A DNA stretch of 64,000 bases from JAAYAE01 sp963678395 (lineage in GTDB: Bacteria; Bacillota; Negativicutes; Acidaminococcales; Acidaminococcaceae). How positions within the stretch are numbered: position 1 is the first letter of the stretch; each line of letters starts with the position of its first letter. Below, in pieces: positions 36,624 through 45,229 of this stretch. Below the pieces are notes generated by a model. It worked only from the letters and a program-made list of their open reading frames with translations, was not told where the DNA came from and made no database searches. The stretch covers positions 1,302,001 to 1,366,000 of the forward strand of contig OY782827.1 in the NCBI GenBank assembly GCA_963678395.1. The letters run 5' to 3'. Made by a program: the position numbers and the translations under genes.

Positions 36624-37747
36624 AAATCCCCCCTAAAATCACAGGGATTGCTGCCTCCCCAAACTATATCCCGGTAGTTTTCCGGAAAAGTATCTCCTTC
36701 AGTATTAAAAATGAGCAAAACAGAATCTTTGTTAATACCCATATCAGTTTTCAAATTATGATACTTATCCAAAAGTCCTATAACACCGGCACCAATTGCA
36801 CCTGATTCTCCTGCCGTTATTTTAGGATCACTACATAGTGGATTACCCAAAATACGCATTCCTAGTGCCGTAACTTCATCATGACAGCTAAGGGCAAACG
36901 AGCTATAATTTTTAATTATTTCCCAAGCCAAAGGATTCACCTCTCCACACGCCAAACCTGCCATAATTGTTTTTAAATCTCCCTCAACATTGCAAGGTTT
37001 ACCTTGTTTAATGGACTGATAGAAGCAATTAGCTGCGGCGGCTTCCAAAATAGTAAACACCGGTTCCTTGCTATAGCCATGATTAACAACTACCGCTTGT
37101 ACTGCTGCAGCCATAGAACCAACCCCTGCTTGAGCGAAAATATGTGTAGGTGCCAAAGGCATTTTGTCTAAAGCCTCAGCTGCCATAGTACTATAGCCTT
37201 GCATAATCCATAAGGGTATTTGCTCATAGGCCGGCCAAGCCGTATCCTGAATAATTACCCAGCCCCTGGCACTGGCATCCTCAGCTAAAAGTCGCACTGT
37301 ATCGTCGTAATTAAGATCCGTAACTTTCACTGTCGCCCCTTCATGCCTTATAGCATCCACTCTAGCTTGTACAGACCCTTTGGGCATATAAACTACCGCA
37401 GGAAACCCTAATAGGCGAGCGATCCACGCAATACCACGCCCATGATTACCGTCCGTCGTAGTAGCAAATGTAACATTATCAACTTTATCTTGAATTTTTT
37501 CATAGGTTAATTCATCAAAGTTCAATGGTCGTCCACTTTTTTGGGACAAATAAGAAGCTATGGCAAAAGAGCCACCCAAAGCTTTAAAAGACTTTAAACC
37601 AAATCTTGGTGCTTCATCCTTCACAAATATACTCTTAACACCAAACCACGCTGCCAGTTCCTTTAATTCTAGTAAAGGTGTTTCATGATAATAACCCCAC
37701 ATACTGTTATGAAAAGCCCGCACTTTTTTTACTTCATTCGGAAGCAA
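36620..37747 (-). CDS. dpaL: Diaminopropionate ammonia-lyase
   Basis: A PLP enzyme that splits 2,3-diaminopropionate (both isomers) into pyruvate and ammonia. The 375-residue core has the PLP lysine in FGLKSFKALGGSFA, the phosphate-binding TTTDGNHGRGIAW and a glycine-rich GAGVIG near the end. The core frame can start only at a TTG (37747) without a good ribosome site. A proper start (ATG at 37817 with seven G just upstream) lies in the neighbouring frame, and dropping one T from the four-T run 37746-37749 joins them (DCLKPLLPNEVKKVR). So a one-base insertion at the N-terminus is likely. Confidence 0.85.
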   Translation of the reverse strand: MLPNEVKKVRAFHNSMWGYYHETPLLELKELAAWFGVKSIFVKDEAPRFGLKSFKALGGSFAIASYLSQKSGRPLNFDELTYEKIQDKVDNVTFATTTDGNHGRGIAWIARLLGFPAVVYMPKGSVQARVDAIRHEGATVKVTDLNYDDTVRLLAEDASARGWVIIQDTAWPAYEQIPLWIMQGYSTMAAEALDKMPLAPTHIFAQAGVGSMAAAVQAVVVNHGYSKEPVFTILEAAAANCFYQSIKQGKPCNVEGDLKTIMAGLACGEVNPLAWEIIKNYSSFALSCHDEVTALGMRILGNPLCSDPKITAGESGAIGAGVIGLLDKYHNLKTDMGINKDSVLLIFNTEGDTFPENYRDIVWGGSNPCDFRGDF

Positions 37748-37901
37748 AAGGTTTGAGACAATCAGTGTTTTTATGTAAAAGTTTATTCTTTGTCAATTCA
37801 AGTGTAAGCGAAAGCATATATTCCCCCCCTGCCGTTAAAAATTAGGTTAGCTTAATCCCTATAAATAATTATAACATTTATGCTTGTTGCGCTAAATATA
37901 T

Positions 37902-38057
37902 TTAAGAATTTTTATCTTGTAAATTTTTAACTACAATGTAGATAATCACAATAATTACTGCCACATCGGTAATGCCACCGGTACCGACCTCATTCCCACG
38001 TAATAGGCCGAAATATAAAGCAGCAACTGCTAAAATTGCTATACTCTTATGGCTCAT
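37902..38057 (-). CDS. Small membrane protein, 51 residues
   Basis: A short frame with GAGGAGG 5 bases before its ATG and two hydrophobic stretches (SIAILAVAALYFGLL and VAVIIVIIYIVV) separated by RGNEVGTGGITD. It ends in a charged tail. The gene lies between the nitrilase and dpaL on the same strand. No family recognised, but the ribosome site and composition favour a real gene. Confidence 0.65.
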   Translation of the reverse strand: MSHKSIAILAVAALYFGLLRGNEVGTGGITDVAVIIVIIYIVVKNLQDKNS

Positions 38058-38136
38058 AATAACCTCCTCTACATTACTGCTACTTTGTCTAGAAGTCCCC
38101 CAATACCGAGCTTTTTTTAAGTTAGTAAGAATCTTT

Positions 38137-38913
38137 TTACTTGATAAATTCCTCTCGGACATCATTAAGTACGTTTATTTTACTACGCACCTTGGCGATA
38201 TCTTCTGGGTCAATCTCACACTCTAAAAGGCCCTCTTTGTCATCGCCTTCAATTATTATTTTCCCCGTAGGTGACACAACCATTGAATGTCCGTAGAAAG
38301 GTTCACCCTTAAAAGTTCCCGTACAATTAACAGCACAAATAAAAATATGATTTTCTACCGCGCGTGCTTGTACCATTAGTCTCCAGACGTCGCCCCTTGA
38401 AGTTGGCCATTCTGCCGGCACAAAAATCATTTGTATACCTGCTAAAGCTAAATGTCTAAACATTTCGGGGAAACGCAAATCATAGCAAATAGCATTACTG
38501 CAGGTTAGGTTGTCTAATTGATATGTCGATAAATGATTACCTGCTGCGAAAAATCTTTCTTCATGAAATAAACCGAAAAGGTGAAATTTACTGTAGTAGT
38601 CCAATACAATACCATTTTTATCAATAATCACCGAAGTATTATAAATTTTGCCGTCAATGTTCATGGGGATAGATCCAGCTACAATATTACATTTATTTGC
38701 ACCCGCTATTTTTTGCATAGCAGTTATAACATCGCCAGACATTGTTTCAGCGTCTTCCTTGATATGTCCTAAAGAATAACCCGTCGGCCATATTTCTGGC
38801 ATAACCACAACATCATTTCCCACTGTAGCTTTGTGCAAAAGCTCCAAACCATGTTCTACATTTTGGGGTTTATTTTTTTCTTGTATGTCCATTTGTAAAA
38901 GCCCTATTTTCAT
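38137..38913 (-). CDS. Carbon-nitrogen hydrolase (nitrilase superfamily)
   Basis: A 258-residue amidase of the Nit2/omega-amidase-like branch. The Glu-Lys-Cys triad can be placed: Glu in VMPEIWPTGY, Lys in YSKFHLFGLF, and Cys in NAICYDLRFPEM. Likely substrates are omega-amides such as 2-oxoglutaramate, or other small amides. Its ATG overlaps the yqeG stop by 4 bp. Confidence 0.9.
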   Translation of the reverse strand: MKIGLLQMDIQEKNKPQNVEHGLELLHKATVGNDVVVMPEIWPTGYSLGHIKEDAETMSGDVITAMQKIAGANKCNIVAGSIPMNIDGKIYNTSVIIDKNGIVLDYYSKFHLFGLFHEERFFAAGNHLSTYQLDNLTCSNAICYDLRFPEMFRHLALAGIQMIFVPAEWPTSRGDVWRLMVQARAVENHIFICAVNCTGTFKGEPFYGHSMVVSPTGKIIIEGDDKEGLLECEIDPEDIAKVRSKINVLNDVREEFIK

Positions 38914-39434
38914 TTAGTTCCCCCTTCCGGCATTAGTCCTTTTTTAGCCAGTTTATTAATAACTACCCGTTCAATCTTGCGCGTTAAACGCGTTATTATA
39001 AATTCTTTTTTTGACAGGGATTCTACTAGAAGTACTTTTAGTCCTAATTTTTTCGCACCTAAAACATCCGTAATTAACTGATCACCGATAACTAGAACTT
39101 CTCCTCGTTCTTTGATTTTTAGGCCATGTAAGGCCCGTTTAAAGCCTAGTGGTAGTGGTTTAGCCGCCCAACTTACGGCCGGCAATTCCACCAGTGAGCA
39201 AATATTTTTCAACCGTTTCCCACCATTATTGGAAAGTAAAATCAACCGTAAGCCCGCACTCTTTATTTTTTTTATCCATTCTAGATTCGCACTTGTTGGC
39301 GCGCTGGCATCCCAAGGTAAAAGCGTATTATCAACGTCCAAAATAATGGTTTTTACCTTATTTGCTCTTAACCATTCAGGGCTAATATCCGTAATACGCC
39401 CACAACGAAAATCCGGACAAAATAAGTGTAGCAT
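38910..39434 (-). CDS. YqeG-family HAD phosphatase
   Basis: A 174-residue HAD superfamily IIIA protein with motif I DVDNTLLPW at about residue 32, motif II LLSNNG, and the late GDQLITDVLGAKKLG motif III/IV. The family hydrolyses small phosphates such as phosphatidylglycerophosphate in some members. The start is 1 bp past the histidine kinase stop, so it is co-transcribed with the two-component system. Substrate unproved. Confidence 0.9.
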   Translation of the reverse strand: MLHLFCPDFRCGRITDISPEWLRANKVKTIILDVDNTLLPWDASAPTSANLEWIKKIKSAGLRLILLSNNGGKRLKNICSLVELPAVSWAAKPLPLGFKRALHGLKIKERGEVLVIGDQLITDVLGAKKLGLKVLLVESLSKKEFIITRLTRKIERVVINKLAKKGLMPEGGTK

Positions 39435-39435
39435 T

Positions 39436-40989
39436 TTATTTGCTCCCGCCTGTACATGTTTTGAAGGTTACTTCAAAACATGTCCCTTTTCCCATTTCGC
39501 TTTTAACAATTACTTTGGCACCATGTAACCGGATTATTTCCTTACCAATAGCTAGTCCTAGCCCTGTACCTGGAATATTACGAGAATGAGATTTATCTAC
39601 TTTGTAAAAACGTTCCCAAATATAGGGAATGTCCTCTTGTGGAACCCCATACCCTTGATCTTGTACAGTAAGTACAGGTTCTTGTTTTTCATTTAGGAAT
39701 ACCCCAAATTTAATAACGCCTCTATCAGGGGAATATTTAATAGCATTGTCTCCTAGGATCATGACCAGTTGATATAAACGATCACCATTTCCCTTTACCA
39801 CTACACTATCATCAATATCTTTCTCCAAGCGAATTTCCCGCTCTTGCGCACGCACATCTAGCATATCAACTACTGTTGAAGCAATATGACCCAATGTTAC
39901 ATATTCTAACTCTTCTTGTTCACTGCGCTGCAAACGGCTAATGTCTAAAAGATCTTTTATTAACCGTTCTAGGCGTATTGTTTCATCATTTATTAAACCT
40001 CGGTATTTACTAATGCAGTTTTTATCAGTAACCATGCCATCGCTAATGGCCTCATTATAGCCACGAATAATAGTAATAGGAGTTCTCAATTCATGAGAAA
40101 CATTGGCCACAAAATCACGGCGAAGTTTCTCCATCTTATTCGTCTTTTGTACAAATTCATCTAAATCACTACCTAATGAGTTTAAAGATTTGCCCAAATC
40201 AGCAATTTCATCGTCCCCTGTTACCTCAACCTTGCGAGTATAATCGCCGGCTGCAATAGCAGATGCACTATCTTTCATAGAAATCAATGGTTGTACTATG
40301 CGCTTGGAAAGACCGCGTACTAAAAACAGGCTTAAAAGTAAAGCCATTATTCCCACAATAATAGTATATAAATAAATATCATTAAGCACTTTATCAAGGC
40401 CGCTAATAGGGGCAGCCAGTAATATGGCTCCCGTCTTGCTAATCCCCTTATCATCACCTACAGGAAGGCCGACTAACAGCACCTGCTCTTTATAGTAAGG
40501 ATGAAAAATTCTGGAATTGACGCGTTTGCCATCATATACATCACGAAGAATTTTTTCTACTTGTTGATTAATAGCCCCAGATTGTTTTATTTGCTTCCCA
40601 ATAGACGAAACTGCTTTTTGTGCATTATCCGGTTTTTTTAATCCGGCAACGATATCCTGACGGTCAATACTAGCGTCTTGGGAAAAGTCCTCTTGTCGTT
40701 CCGAAGCGGCAATAAGTTCAAAATGATTATCAAAAAGCCAAATACGTGCACCAATCAATTGATCAACTGAAGATAGATATCTAGTAACAGAATCTCTGTT
40801 GGCATCAACGCTTAAAAAATAGTTGGCAATAACCGCAACTTCAGCGCCTTTTTCATTTAATTCGTTTTCTTTGGCTTTAAAGAAATAGTCCGTAATTAAA
40901 TATGACAAACCTACGGAAATACCTATAATAATAACGGCAATTAGGCCCATGTATGTATACATGAGCCTGGAACTTAAAGATTTTTTCAA
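39436..40989 (-). CDS. HAMP-domain sensor histidine kinase
   Basis: A 517-residue membrane kinase with two transmembrane helices (about residues 8-32 and 205-227) around a 170-residue outer sensor. A HAMP domain follows, then the dimerisation helix with phospho-His in NVSHELRTPITIIRGYN, and an ATPase domain (MILGDNAIKYSP, GYGVPQEDIPYIWERF, SRNIPGTGLGLAIGKEI). It is PhoR/WalK-like in layout but lacks a PAS domain. Its start overlaps the regulator stop by 4 bp. Confidence 0.93.
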   Translation of the reverse strand: MKKSLSSRLMYTYMGLIAVIIIGISVGLSYLITDYFFKAKENELNEKGAEVAVIANYFLSVDANRDSVTRYLSSVDQLIGARIWLFDNHFELIAASERQEDFSQDASIDRQDIVAGLKKPDNAQKAVSSIGKQIKQSGAINQQVEKILRDVYDGKRVNSRIFHPYYKEQVLLVGLPVGDDKGISKTGAILLAAPISGLDKVLNDIYLYTIIVGIMALLLSLFLVRGLSKRIVQPLISMKDSASAIAAGDYTRKVEVTGDDEIADLGKSLNSLGSDLDEFVQKTNKMEKLRRDFVANVSHELRTPITIIRGYNEAISDGMVTDKNCISKYRGLINDETIRLERLIKDLLDISRLQRSEQEELEYVTLGHIASTVVDMLDVRAQEREIRLEKDIDDSVVVKGNGDRLYQLVMILGDNAIKYSPDRGVIKFGVFLNEKQEPVLTVQDQGYGVPQEDIPYIWERFYKVDKSHSRNIPGTGLGLAIGKEIIRLHGAKVIVKSEMGKGTCFEVTFKTCTGGSK

Positions 40990-41684
40990 TTCTTTACCTC
41001 AAATTTATAGCCTACACCCCAAACCGTTAGAATGTCCCAAGCAGACTCCTTAGGTATGTCTAGCTTATGGCGTACACGTTTAATATGTGTATCTACGGTT
41101 CTAGTATCACCATAATAAGTATAGCCCCAAATTGTTTCTAACAATTGGTTTCTGGAGAAAACAATTCCTGGATTCGATGCCAAACACCAAAGCAACTCCA
41201 TCTCCTTGGCAGTGAAAGTAACTTGTTTGCCAAAGGCAATGACTCTGTATTCGCTAAGATTGATCATAAGATCAGGAAACTCTAAAATTTCTTTCCCCTT
41301 AATAGCCACTGATTGACCGCTGCGACGCAATACCGCTTTAACCCTAGCCACAACTTCTCGAGTATTAAATGGTTTCGTAATATAGTCATCAGCGCCTGTT
41401 TCCAAGCCCAATATACGATCATCGTCCTCGTCTTTAGCCGTAAGCATAATTATTGGCATATCGGAAATCTTACGCACTTGTTTGCAAACTTCTAGCCCAT
41501 CTAGCACCGGCATCATAATGTCTAAAATTAAAATATCCGGTTTGCCTGCCTGCGCTTGTACAATAGCCTCGGCCCCATCAGCGGCTTCAATTACTTTAAA
41601 ACCTTCTTTTTCAAAATAAATACGCAATATTTCTCTAATTTGAGATTCATCATCAGCAATAAGTATTGTCTGTTGTTTGTCCAT
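40986..41684 (-). CDS. OmpR-family response regulator
   Basis: A 232-residue regulator with a receiver domain (phospho-acceptor in DILILDIMMPVLDG, near residue 53; Lys in TKPFNTREV) and a winged-helix DNA-binding domain (LLWCLASNPGIVFSRNQLLETIWGYTYYGDTRTVDTHIKRVRHKL). It pairs with the kinase encoded immediately downstream. The target is unknown. Confidence 0.95.
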   Translation of the reverse strand: MDKQQTILIADDESQIREILRIYFEKEGFKVIEAADGAEAIVQAQAGKPDILILDIMMPVLDGLEVCKQVRKISDMPIIMLTAKDEDDDRILGLETGADDYITKPFNTREVVARVKAVLRRSGQSVAIKGKEILEFPDLMINLSEYRVIAFGKQVTFTAKEMELLWCLASNPGIVFSRNQLLETIWGYTYYGDTRTVDTHIKRVRHKLDIPKESAWDILTVWGVGYKFEVKN

Positions 41685-41758
41685 ATTTGCACCACCATTC
41701 TTTTGATATTTCTATTATACCGTATTGTGGCAAAATATTATAACCATTCACAAACAAT

Positions 41759-41995
41759 TTACATTTTTAATAGTTTAATTATTTCGTTTTTCTTCAATAC
41801 TTTCCCATAGGCAACAACCTTGTTGCCAACAACTAAAGCCGGTGTTGACATAACACCATAAGCTGCAATTTGAGCAAAATCAGTCACATGCTCTATATCT
41901 GTATCCATGCCTAATTCTGTCAAGGCTTCTACTGTGTTCTTCTCCAATTCATTACATTTGGAACAACCAGAACCTAAAACTTTAATGTTTGCCAT
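41759..41995 (-). CDS. Small thioredoxin-like redox protein
   Basis: A 78-residue thioredoxin-fold protein with the active-site motif GSGCSKCNELE at residues 7-17, and VMSTPALVV with the cis-Pro. It belongs to the TM0996/MTH895-type small redox proteins often found with metal or metalloid permeases. It is 11 bp after the permease gene, in one operon with arsR. Confidence 0.88.
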   Translation of the reverse strand: MANIKVLGSGCSKCNELEKNTVEALTELGMDTDIEHVTDFAQIAAYGVMSTPALVVGNKVVAYGKVLKKNEIIKLLKM

Positions 41996-42006
41996 AATAA
42001 TTCCTC

Positions 42007-43011
42007 CTAAATGAATAAAAATTGTAATGCATTAAAGGCATAACCTATGAAAACAATCCCCAGAGCTACAACGCCTACAAAAACTCCCAATAACCTCGGT
42101 TTTACGGCCTTTCTTAACATAACGATGGACGGCAGAGAAAGTGCGGTTACAGCCATCATAAAGGATAAGACTGTGCCTATACCTACACCCTTTGCATATA
42201 AAGCTTCCGCAATAGGAATAGTACCAAAAATATCAGCATACAGGGGAGTGCCAACTACTGTAGCCAAAATTACTGAAAACGGATTATTCTCACCCAATAT
42301 GGCTAAAATAATATGAGTAGGAATCCAATTGTGAATCAAAGCGCCAATCCCTACGCCTATAATTATATACCAAAATACCTTTTTAACGGTAGCTTCTACC
42401 TGTTCTCTGGCATAAAGCAAACGATCATTAGTAGTAAAGTTAGGATCTGCTATATCAACACTGCCAGCGTTTTTTACAAATTCCTCAATGTATTTATCCA
42501 TGCCCAGTTTCTCAATTATTGTTCCTCCCATAACTGCTAATACCAAGCCAACCAGAACATACGCTACTGCTATTTTTGCTCCAAAAATACTAATTAAAAG
42601 AATTAAAGAACCTAAATCCACAAGCGGCGAAGAAATAAGGAAAGAAAAAGTAACTCCAACCGGTAAACCTGCACTGGTGAAACCAATAAAAAGCGGTATA
42701 GAAGAACAAGAACAAAAAGGAGTAACTGTACCCAACAAAGCCGCCAAAATGTTTGCCGTAAGTCCACTAAACTTCCCTAAAATCCTTTTAGTTCTCTCCG
42801 GTGGGAAATAGCTTTGAATATAGGCTATCGTAAAAATCAAAACTATCAAAAGAATAAGTATTTTAATGGTATCAAACAAGAAAAATTGTAAGCTTCCGCC
42901 CATTCTGTCATTAATATCCATACCCCAATACGTTAAACCATTACCGATTAAGACATTAAGCCATTTCATACCTAAAATCTGATTTTGCACAAAATCCCAA
43001 ATTATTTGCAT
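42007..43011 (-). CDS. DUF318/YraQ-family permease
   Basis: A 334-residue membrane protein with eight or so helices. It belongs to the UPF0718/DUF318 family that includes ArsP, a pump for organoarsenicals. Marks are LLGTVTPFCSCSSIPLFIGFTSAGLPVGVTFSFLISSPLVD, with the conserved paired cysteines. Gene order (arsR-permease-redox protein) supports a role in arsenic or other thiol-reactive metal handling. The actual substrate cannot be told. Overlaps arsR by 10 bp. Confidence 0.87.
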   Translation of the reverse strand: MQIIWDFVQNQILGMKWLNVLIGNGLTYWGMDINDRMGGSLQFFLFDTIKILILLIVLIFTIAYIQSYFPPERTKRILGKFSGLTANILAALLGTVTPFCSCSSIPLFIGFTSAGLPVGVTFSFLISSPLVDLGSLILLISIFGAKIAVAYVLVGLVLAVMGGTIIEKLGMDKYIEEFVKNAGSVDIADPNFTTNDRLLYAREQVEATVKKVFWYIIIGVGIGALIHNWIPTHIILAILGENNPFSVILATVVGTPLYADIFGTIPIAEALYAKGVGIGTVLSFMMAVTALSLPSIVMLRKAVKPRLLGVFVGVVALGIVFIGYAFNALQFLFI

Positions 43012-43298
43012 AAAGCACCACCATCTTTACCGTCATTTAATTTATTAATAAATTTTTTAAAACTCGCCAAGACCTCTCCATTCAAAGAATAATGGGACCA
43101 CTTACCATCACGCCTTACATCTACAAGCCCGCAATCACATAAAATTTTCATATGATGGGATAAAGTCGGCTGCGTTATAATGAATTCTTCTAACAATTTA
43201 CAAGCACACTTCTCCTCATCGGAAAGCATTTGCACAATCTTTAACCGCTTATCATCTCCCAAAGCTTTAAATATTAGAGCATAATCAATATCTGACAT
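43002..43298 (-). CDS. ArsR-family metal-sensing repressor
   Basis: A 98-residue winged-helix repressor. The recognition part is FIITQPTLSHHMKILCDCGLVDVRRDGKWSHYSL. The CxC of the alpha-3 As(III)/metal site is visible in EKCACKLLEEF. I start at the ATG at 43298, behind GAGAGGTG; the longer frame begins inside that box. It probably represses its own operon by way of the operator upstream. Confidence 0.9.
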   Translation of the reverse strand: MSDIDYALIFKALGDDKRLKIVQMLSDEEKCACKLLEEFIITQPTLSHHMKILCDCGLVDVRRDGKWSHYSLNGEVLASFKKFINKLNDGKDGGALCK

Positions 43299-43314
43299 TG
43301 TTTTCACCTCTCGT

Positions 43315-43330
43315 ATAGATGTTTATCTAT
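43315..43330. promoter_or_regulatory. ArsR operator candidate
   Basis: ATAGAT-GTTT-ATCTAT is an inverted repeat placed 4 bp downstream of the arsR -10 box, near the expected transcription start. This is the usual position for an autoregulatory ArsR site. Confidence 0.7.
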
Positions 43331-43334
43331 GTAT

Positions 43335-43363
43335 AGTATAAATCTAACATAGACACTTGTCAA
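43335..43363 (-). promoter_or_regulatory. arsR operon promoter
   Basis: A perfect TTGACA (-35) and TATACT (-10) are separated by 17 bp on the minus strand. Confidence 0.88.
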
Positions 43364-43374
43364 TATATTAGGCA

Positions 43375-43408
43375 AAAAAAATAGCAGATAGACTTTTCGT
43401 CCATCTGC
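43375..43408 (-). terminator. Terminator after the NlpC/P60 gene
   Basis: On the minus strand GCAGAT and GAC pair with GTC and ATCTGC around a short loop (one mismatch), followed by eight T. Confidence 0.88.
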
Positions 43409-43416
43409 CTCATTAT

Positions 43417-44112
43417 TTAAAATACTCTAGACGCACCCCAATAACGCGAGCTCCAATAGCTATTGGAAAGAGAAGCTACTGCAACACCCGTGCTTGACGC
43501 CGCATGAATAAACTCTCCGCCACCTAAATAAATACCACAGTGACTAGGCCCTGATTCATAAGTTTGAAAGAAAACTAAATCACCAGCTTGTAAATCACTC
43601 ATCGAAACCTTAGGGTTATTATAATATTGCACATCCGCTGTGCGCGGAATGCTAATGCCCATTTTTGCAAATACATACTGTGTGAAGCCTGAGCAATCAA
43701 ATCCCCATGGATTTGCTCCGCCCCAAACATAAGGCACACCCATATACTGAAATGCCGTGCTAATCAAGCTTCTAACTAAACTGCTCCCAAAGCCACGACT
43801 AACTCCATATTCACTTCTACCCCTAGGTAAATCAGTACCCATGAGTGCATAATAGGTATCCTGACCAACAATTCCATCAGCAGTCAAGCCTTGACTTGCC
43901 TGATATTTTTTAATGGCTGCAACAGTCTGTGCTCCATATGCTCCATCAGGAATGCCAATATCATAGCCAGCCAATACTAGTTTTTGTTGAATTGCTGCAA
44001 TGTCAGCACTCTCATCCCCTTGACGAAAGGCTGCATTCGCTTTTTGTGTCGGTAATAATAAAATAACAAAAGAAACAAGCACTAGAAAACACATGAGTGT
44101 CTTTTTGAAAAT
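43417..44112 (-). CDS. Secreted NlpC/P60 peptidoglycan hydrolase
   Basis: This exported cell-wall hydrolase has a signal peptide ending near KANA, a peptidoglycan-binding type 1 domain (about 35-90, with IQQKLVLAGYDIGIPDGAYG) and an NlpC/P60 domain. The catalytic Cys is in PWGFDCSGFTQYVF and the His in GPSHCGIYLGGG. It would cleave D-gamma-Glu-diaminopimelate bonds. The first ATG (44094) has no ribosome site and gives a weak signal peptide. An in-frame ATT at 44112, 10 bases after GAGGG, adds the FKKTL head and looks better. The c-di-AMP riboswitch just upstream fits a known link to wall hydrolases. Confidence 0.9.
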   Translation of the reverse strand: MFKKTLMCFLVLVSFVILLLPTQKANAAFRQGDESADIAAIQQKLVLAGYDIGIPDGAYGAQTVAAIKKYQASQGLTADGIVGQDTYYALMGTDLPRGRSEYGVSRGFGSSLVRSLISTAFQYMGVPYVWGGANPWGFDCSGFTQYVFAKMGISIPRTADVQYYNNPKVSMSDLQAGDLVFFQTYESGPSHCGIYLGGGEFIHAASSTGVAVASLSNSYWSSRYWGASRVF

Positions 44113-44115
44113 TTA

Positions 44116-44247
44116 AACCACACCCTCTCGATTGACGCCTACGAAGTTAGCTGCCGGGTTCGGGTTTCGAGAAGCACCCTATTCCTCAGAAATTCACCCC
44201 ACTATGGTTCCTCCGCTCTTGTTGCCAAGATTAGGCCTACGAAACTT
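44116..44247 (-). promoter_or_regulatory. c-di-AMP riboswitch (ydaO/yuaA class)
   Basis: The minus-strand RNA carries the class core: GCGGAGGAACCA, TGGGGTGAAT, AGGGTGC, CGAACCCGGCAGCTAAC and TTCGTAGGCG, in the right order. It occupies nearly the whole leader between promoter and NlpC/P60 gene, which is a standard target. The expression platform is not obvious; the P1 side lies against the ribosome site. Confidence 0.92.
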
Positions 44248-44258
44248 TATACCGGTAC

Positions 44259-44287
44259 ATTATAACAAAATATATTTAATCTGTCTA
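44259..44287 (-). promoter_or_regulatory. Promoter for the riboswitch-NlpC/P60 unit
   Basis: TATAAT (44259-44264) and TAGACA (44282-44287, five of six matches) are 17 bp apart. The -35 box overlaps the stop codon of the glycosyltransferase gene. Confidence 0.8.
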
Positions 44288-45217
44288 TTTTTTCACCAAA
44301 TATTCACTAACTATATATAAAGGACGTTGCTTAACTTCTTCAAAAACGCGTCCTAAATATTCGCCAACTATACCTATGCCAACTAGCTGAATACCCCCTA
44401 AGAACAAGACACTTGCCGCTAAAGTACTCCAACCGGGAATAGCATCTTGCACAACATATTTTACATAAATAACATGCCCCAACAACAAAATACTGCCCAT
44501 ACCGAAGAAAAAACCTGCATAAAGAGCCCAACGCAAGGGTACATTGGAAAACGCCGTAATCCCATCCAAGGCAAAATGCAACATTTTGCGAAAGTTATAT
44601 TTAGACGTACCGGCAAAACGTGGCGGCGCCACAAATTCAACGGTAGCAGTTTTAAATCCTAAATTATTAATCATTCCTCGTACAAACCGCGCCCTTTCGC
44701 GATATAAACGAAAGGCTTCTACCGCGCTCTTATCCATAAGGCGAAAATCACTGCCCCCAGGAGTAATATGCACTGCGGAAACTGTATTTATCATTTTATA
44801 GTACGTGGTCGATGTGATATTCTTAAAAAAAGAAGCAGCCTCTGTAGCCTTGCGTATAGTTTGCACTATTTCATTGCCATTTTCCCACAATTGCAAAAGT
44901 TGTGGAAGCATTTCAGGCGGGTGTTGCAAATCACCATCCATAGTTATCACAGCATCACCTATGGCATTATCCAATCCACAAGTTAAAGCCAATTGATGCC
45001 CGAAATTACGGGAAAACAAATAAGCCTGTACTCTATGATCTTTTTGTACAAGCTCATTAAGTAAAAGTGCTGTCCTATCTCTAGAACCATCATCTACAAA
45101 AATAAGCTCATAGTCATAGGGCAAGGCACTCATTACTTCCGTTATTCTTTTGTAAAATTCACTGATATTATCCTGTTCATTAAACATAGGAACAACAACA
45201 GATATAAATTTACGCAT
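44285..45217 (-). CDS. Family 2 glycosyltransferase, GtrB/DPM1-like
   Basis: A 310-residue polyprenyl-phosphate sugar transferase type. It has an N-terminal GT-A domain with VPMFNEQDNISEF, IFVDDGSRDRT and DGDLQHPPEMLPQL, and two C-terminal transmembrane helices (about 235-255 and 270-290). It would load a sugar onto undecaprenyl phosphate for envelope glycosylation. It lies 12 bp after trxA, so the pair is probably co-transcribed. The sugar cannot be told. Confidence 0.9.
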   Translation of the reverse strand: MRKFISVVVPMFNEQDNISEFYKRITEVMSALPYDYELIFVDDGSRDRTALLLNELVQKDHRVQAYLFSRNFGHQLALTCGLDNAIGDAVITMDGDLQHPPEMLPQLLQLWENGNEIVQTIRKATEAASFFKNITSTTYYKMINTVSAVHITPGGSDFRLMDKSAVEAFRLYRERARFVRGMINNLGFKTATVEFVAPPRFAGTSKYNFRKMLHFALDGITAFSNVPLRWALYAGFFFGMGSILLLGHVIYVKYVVQDAIPGWSTLAASVLFLGGIQLVGIGIVGEYLGRVFEEVKQRPLYIVSEYLVKK

Positions 45218-45229
45218 TCTATAATTCCC

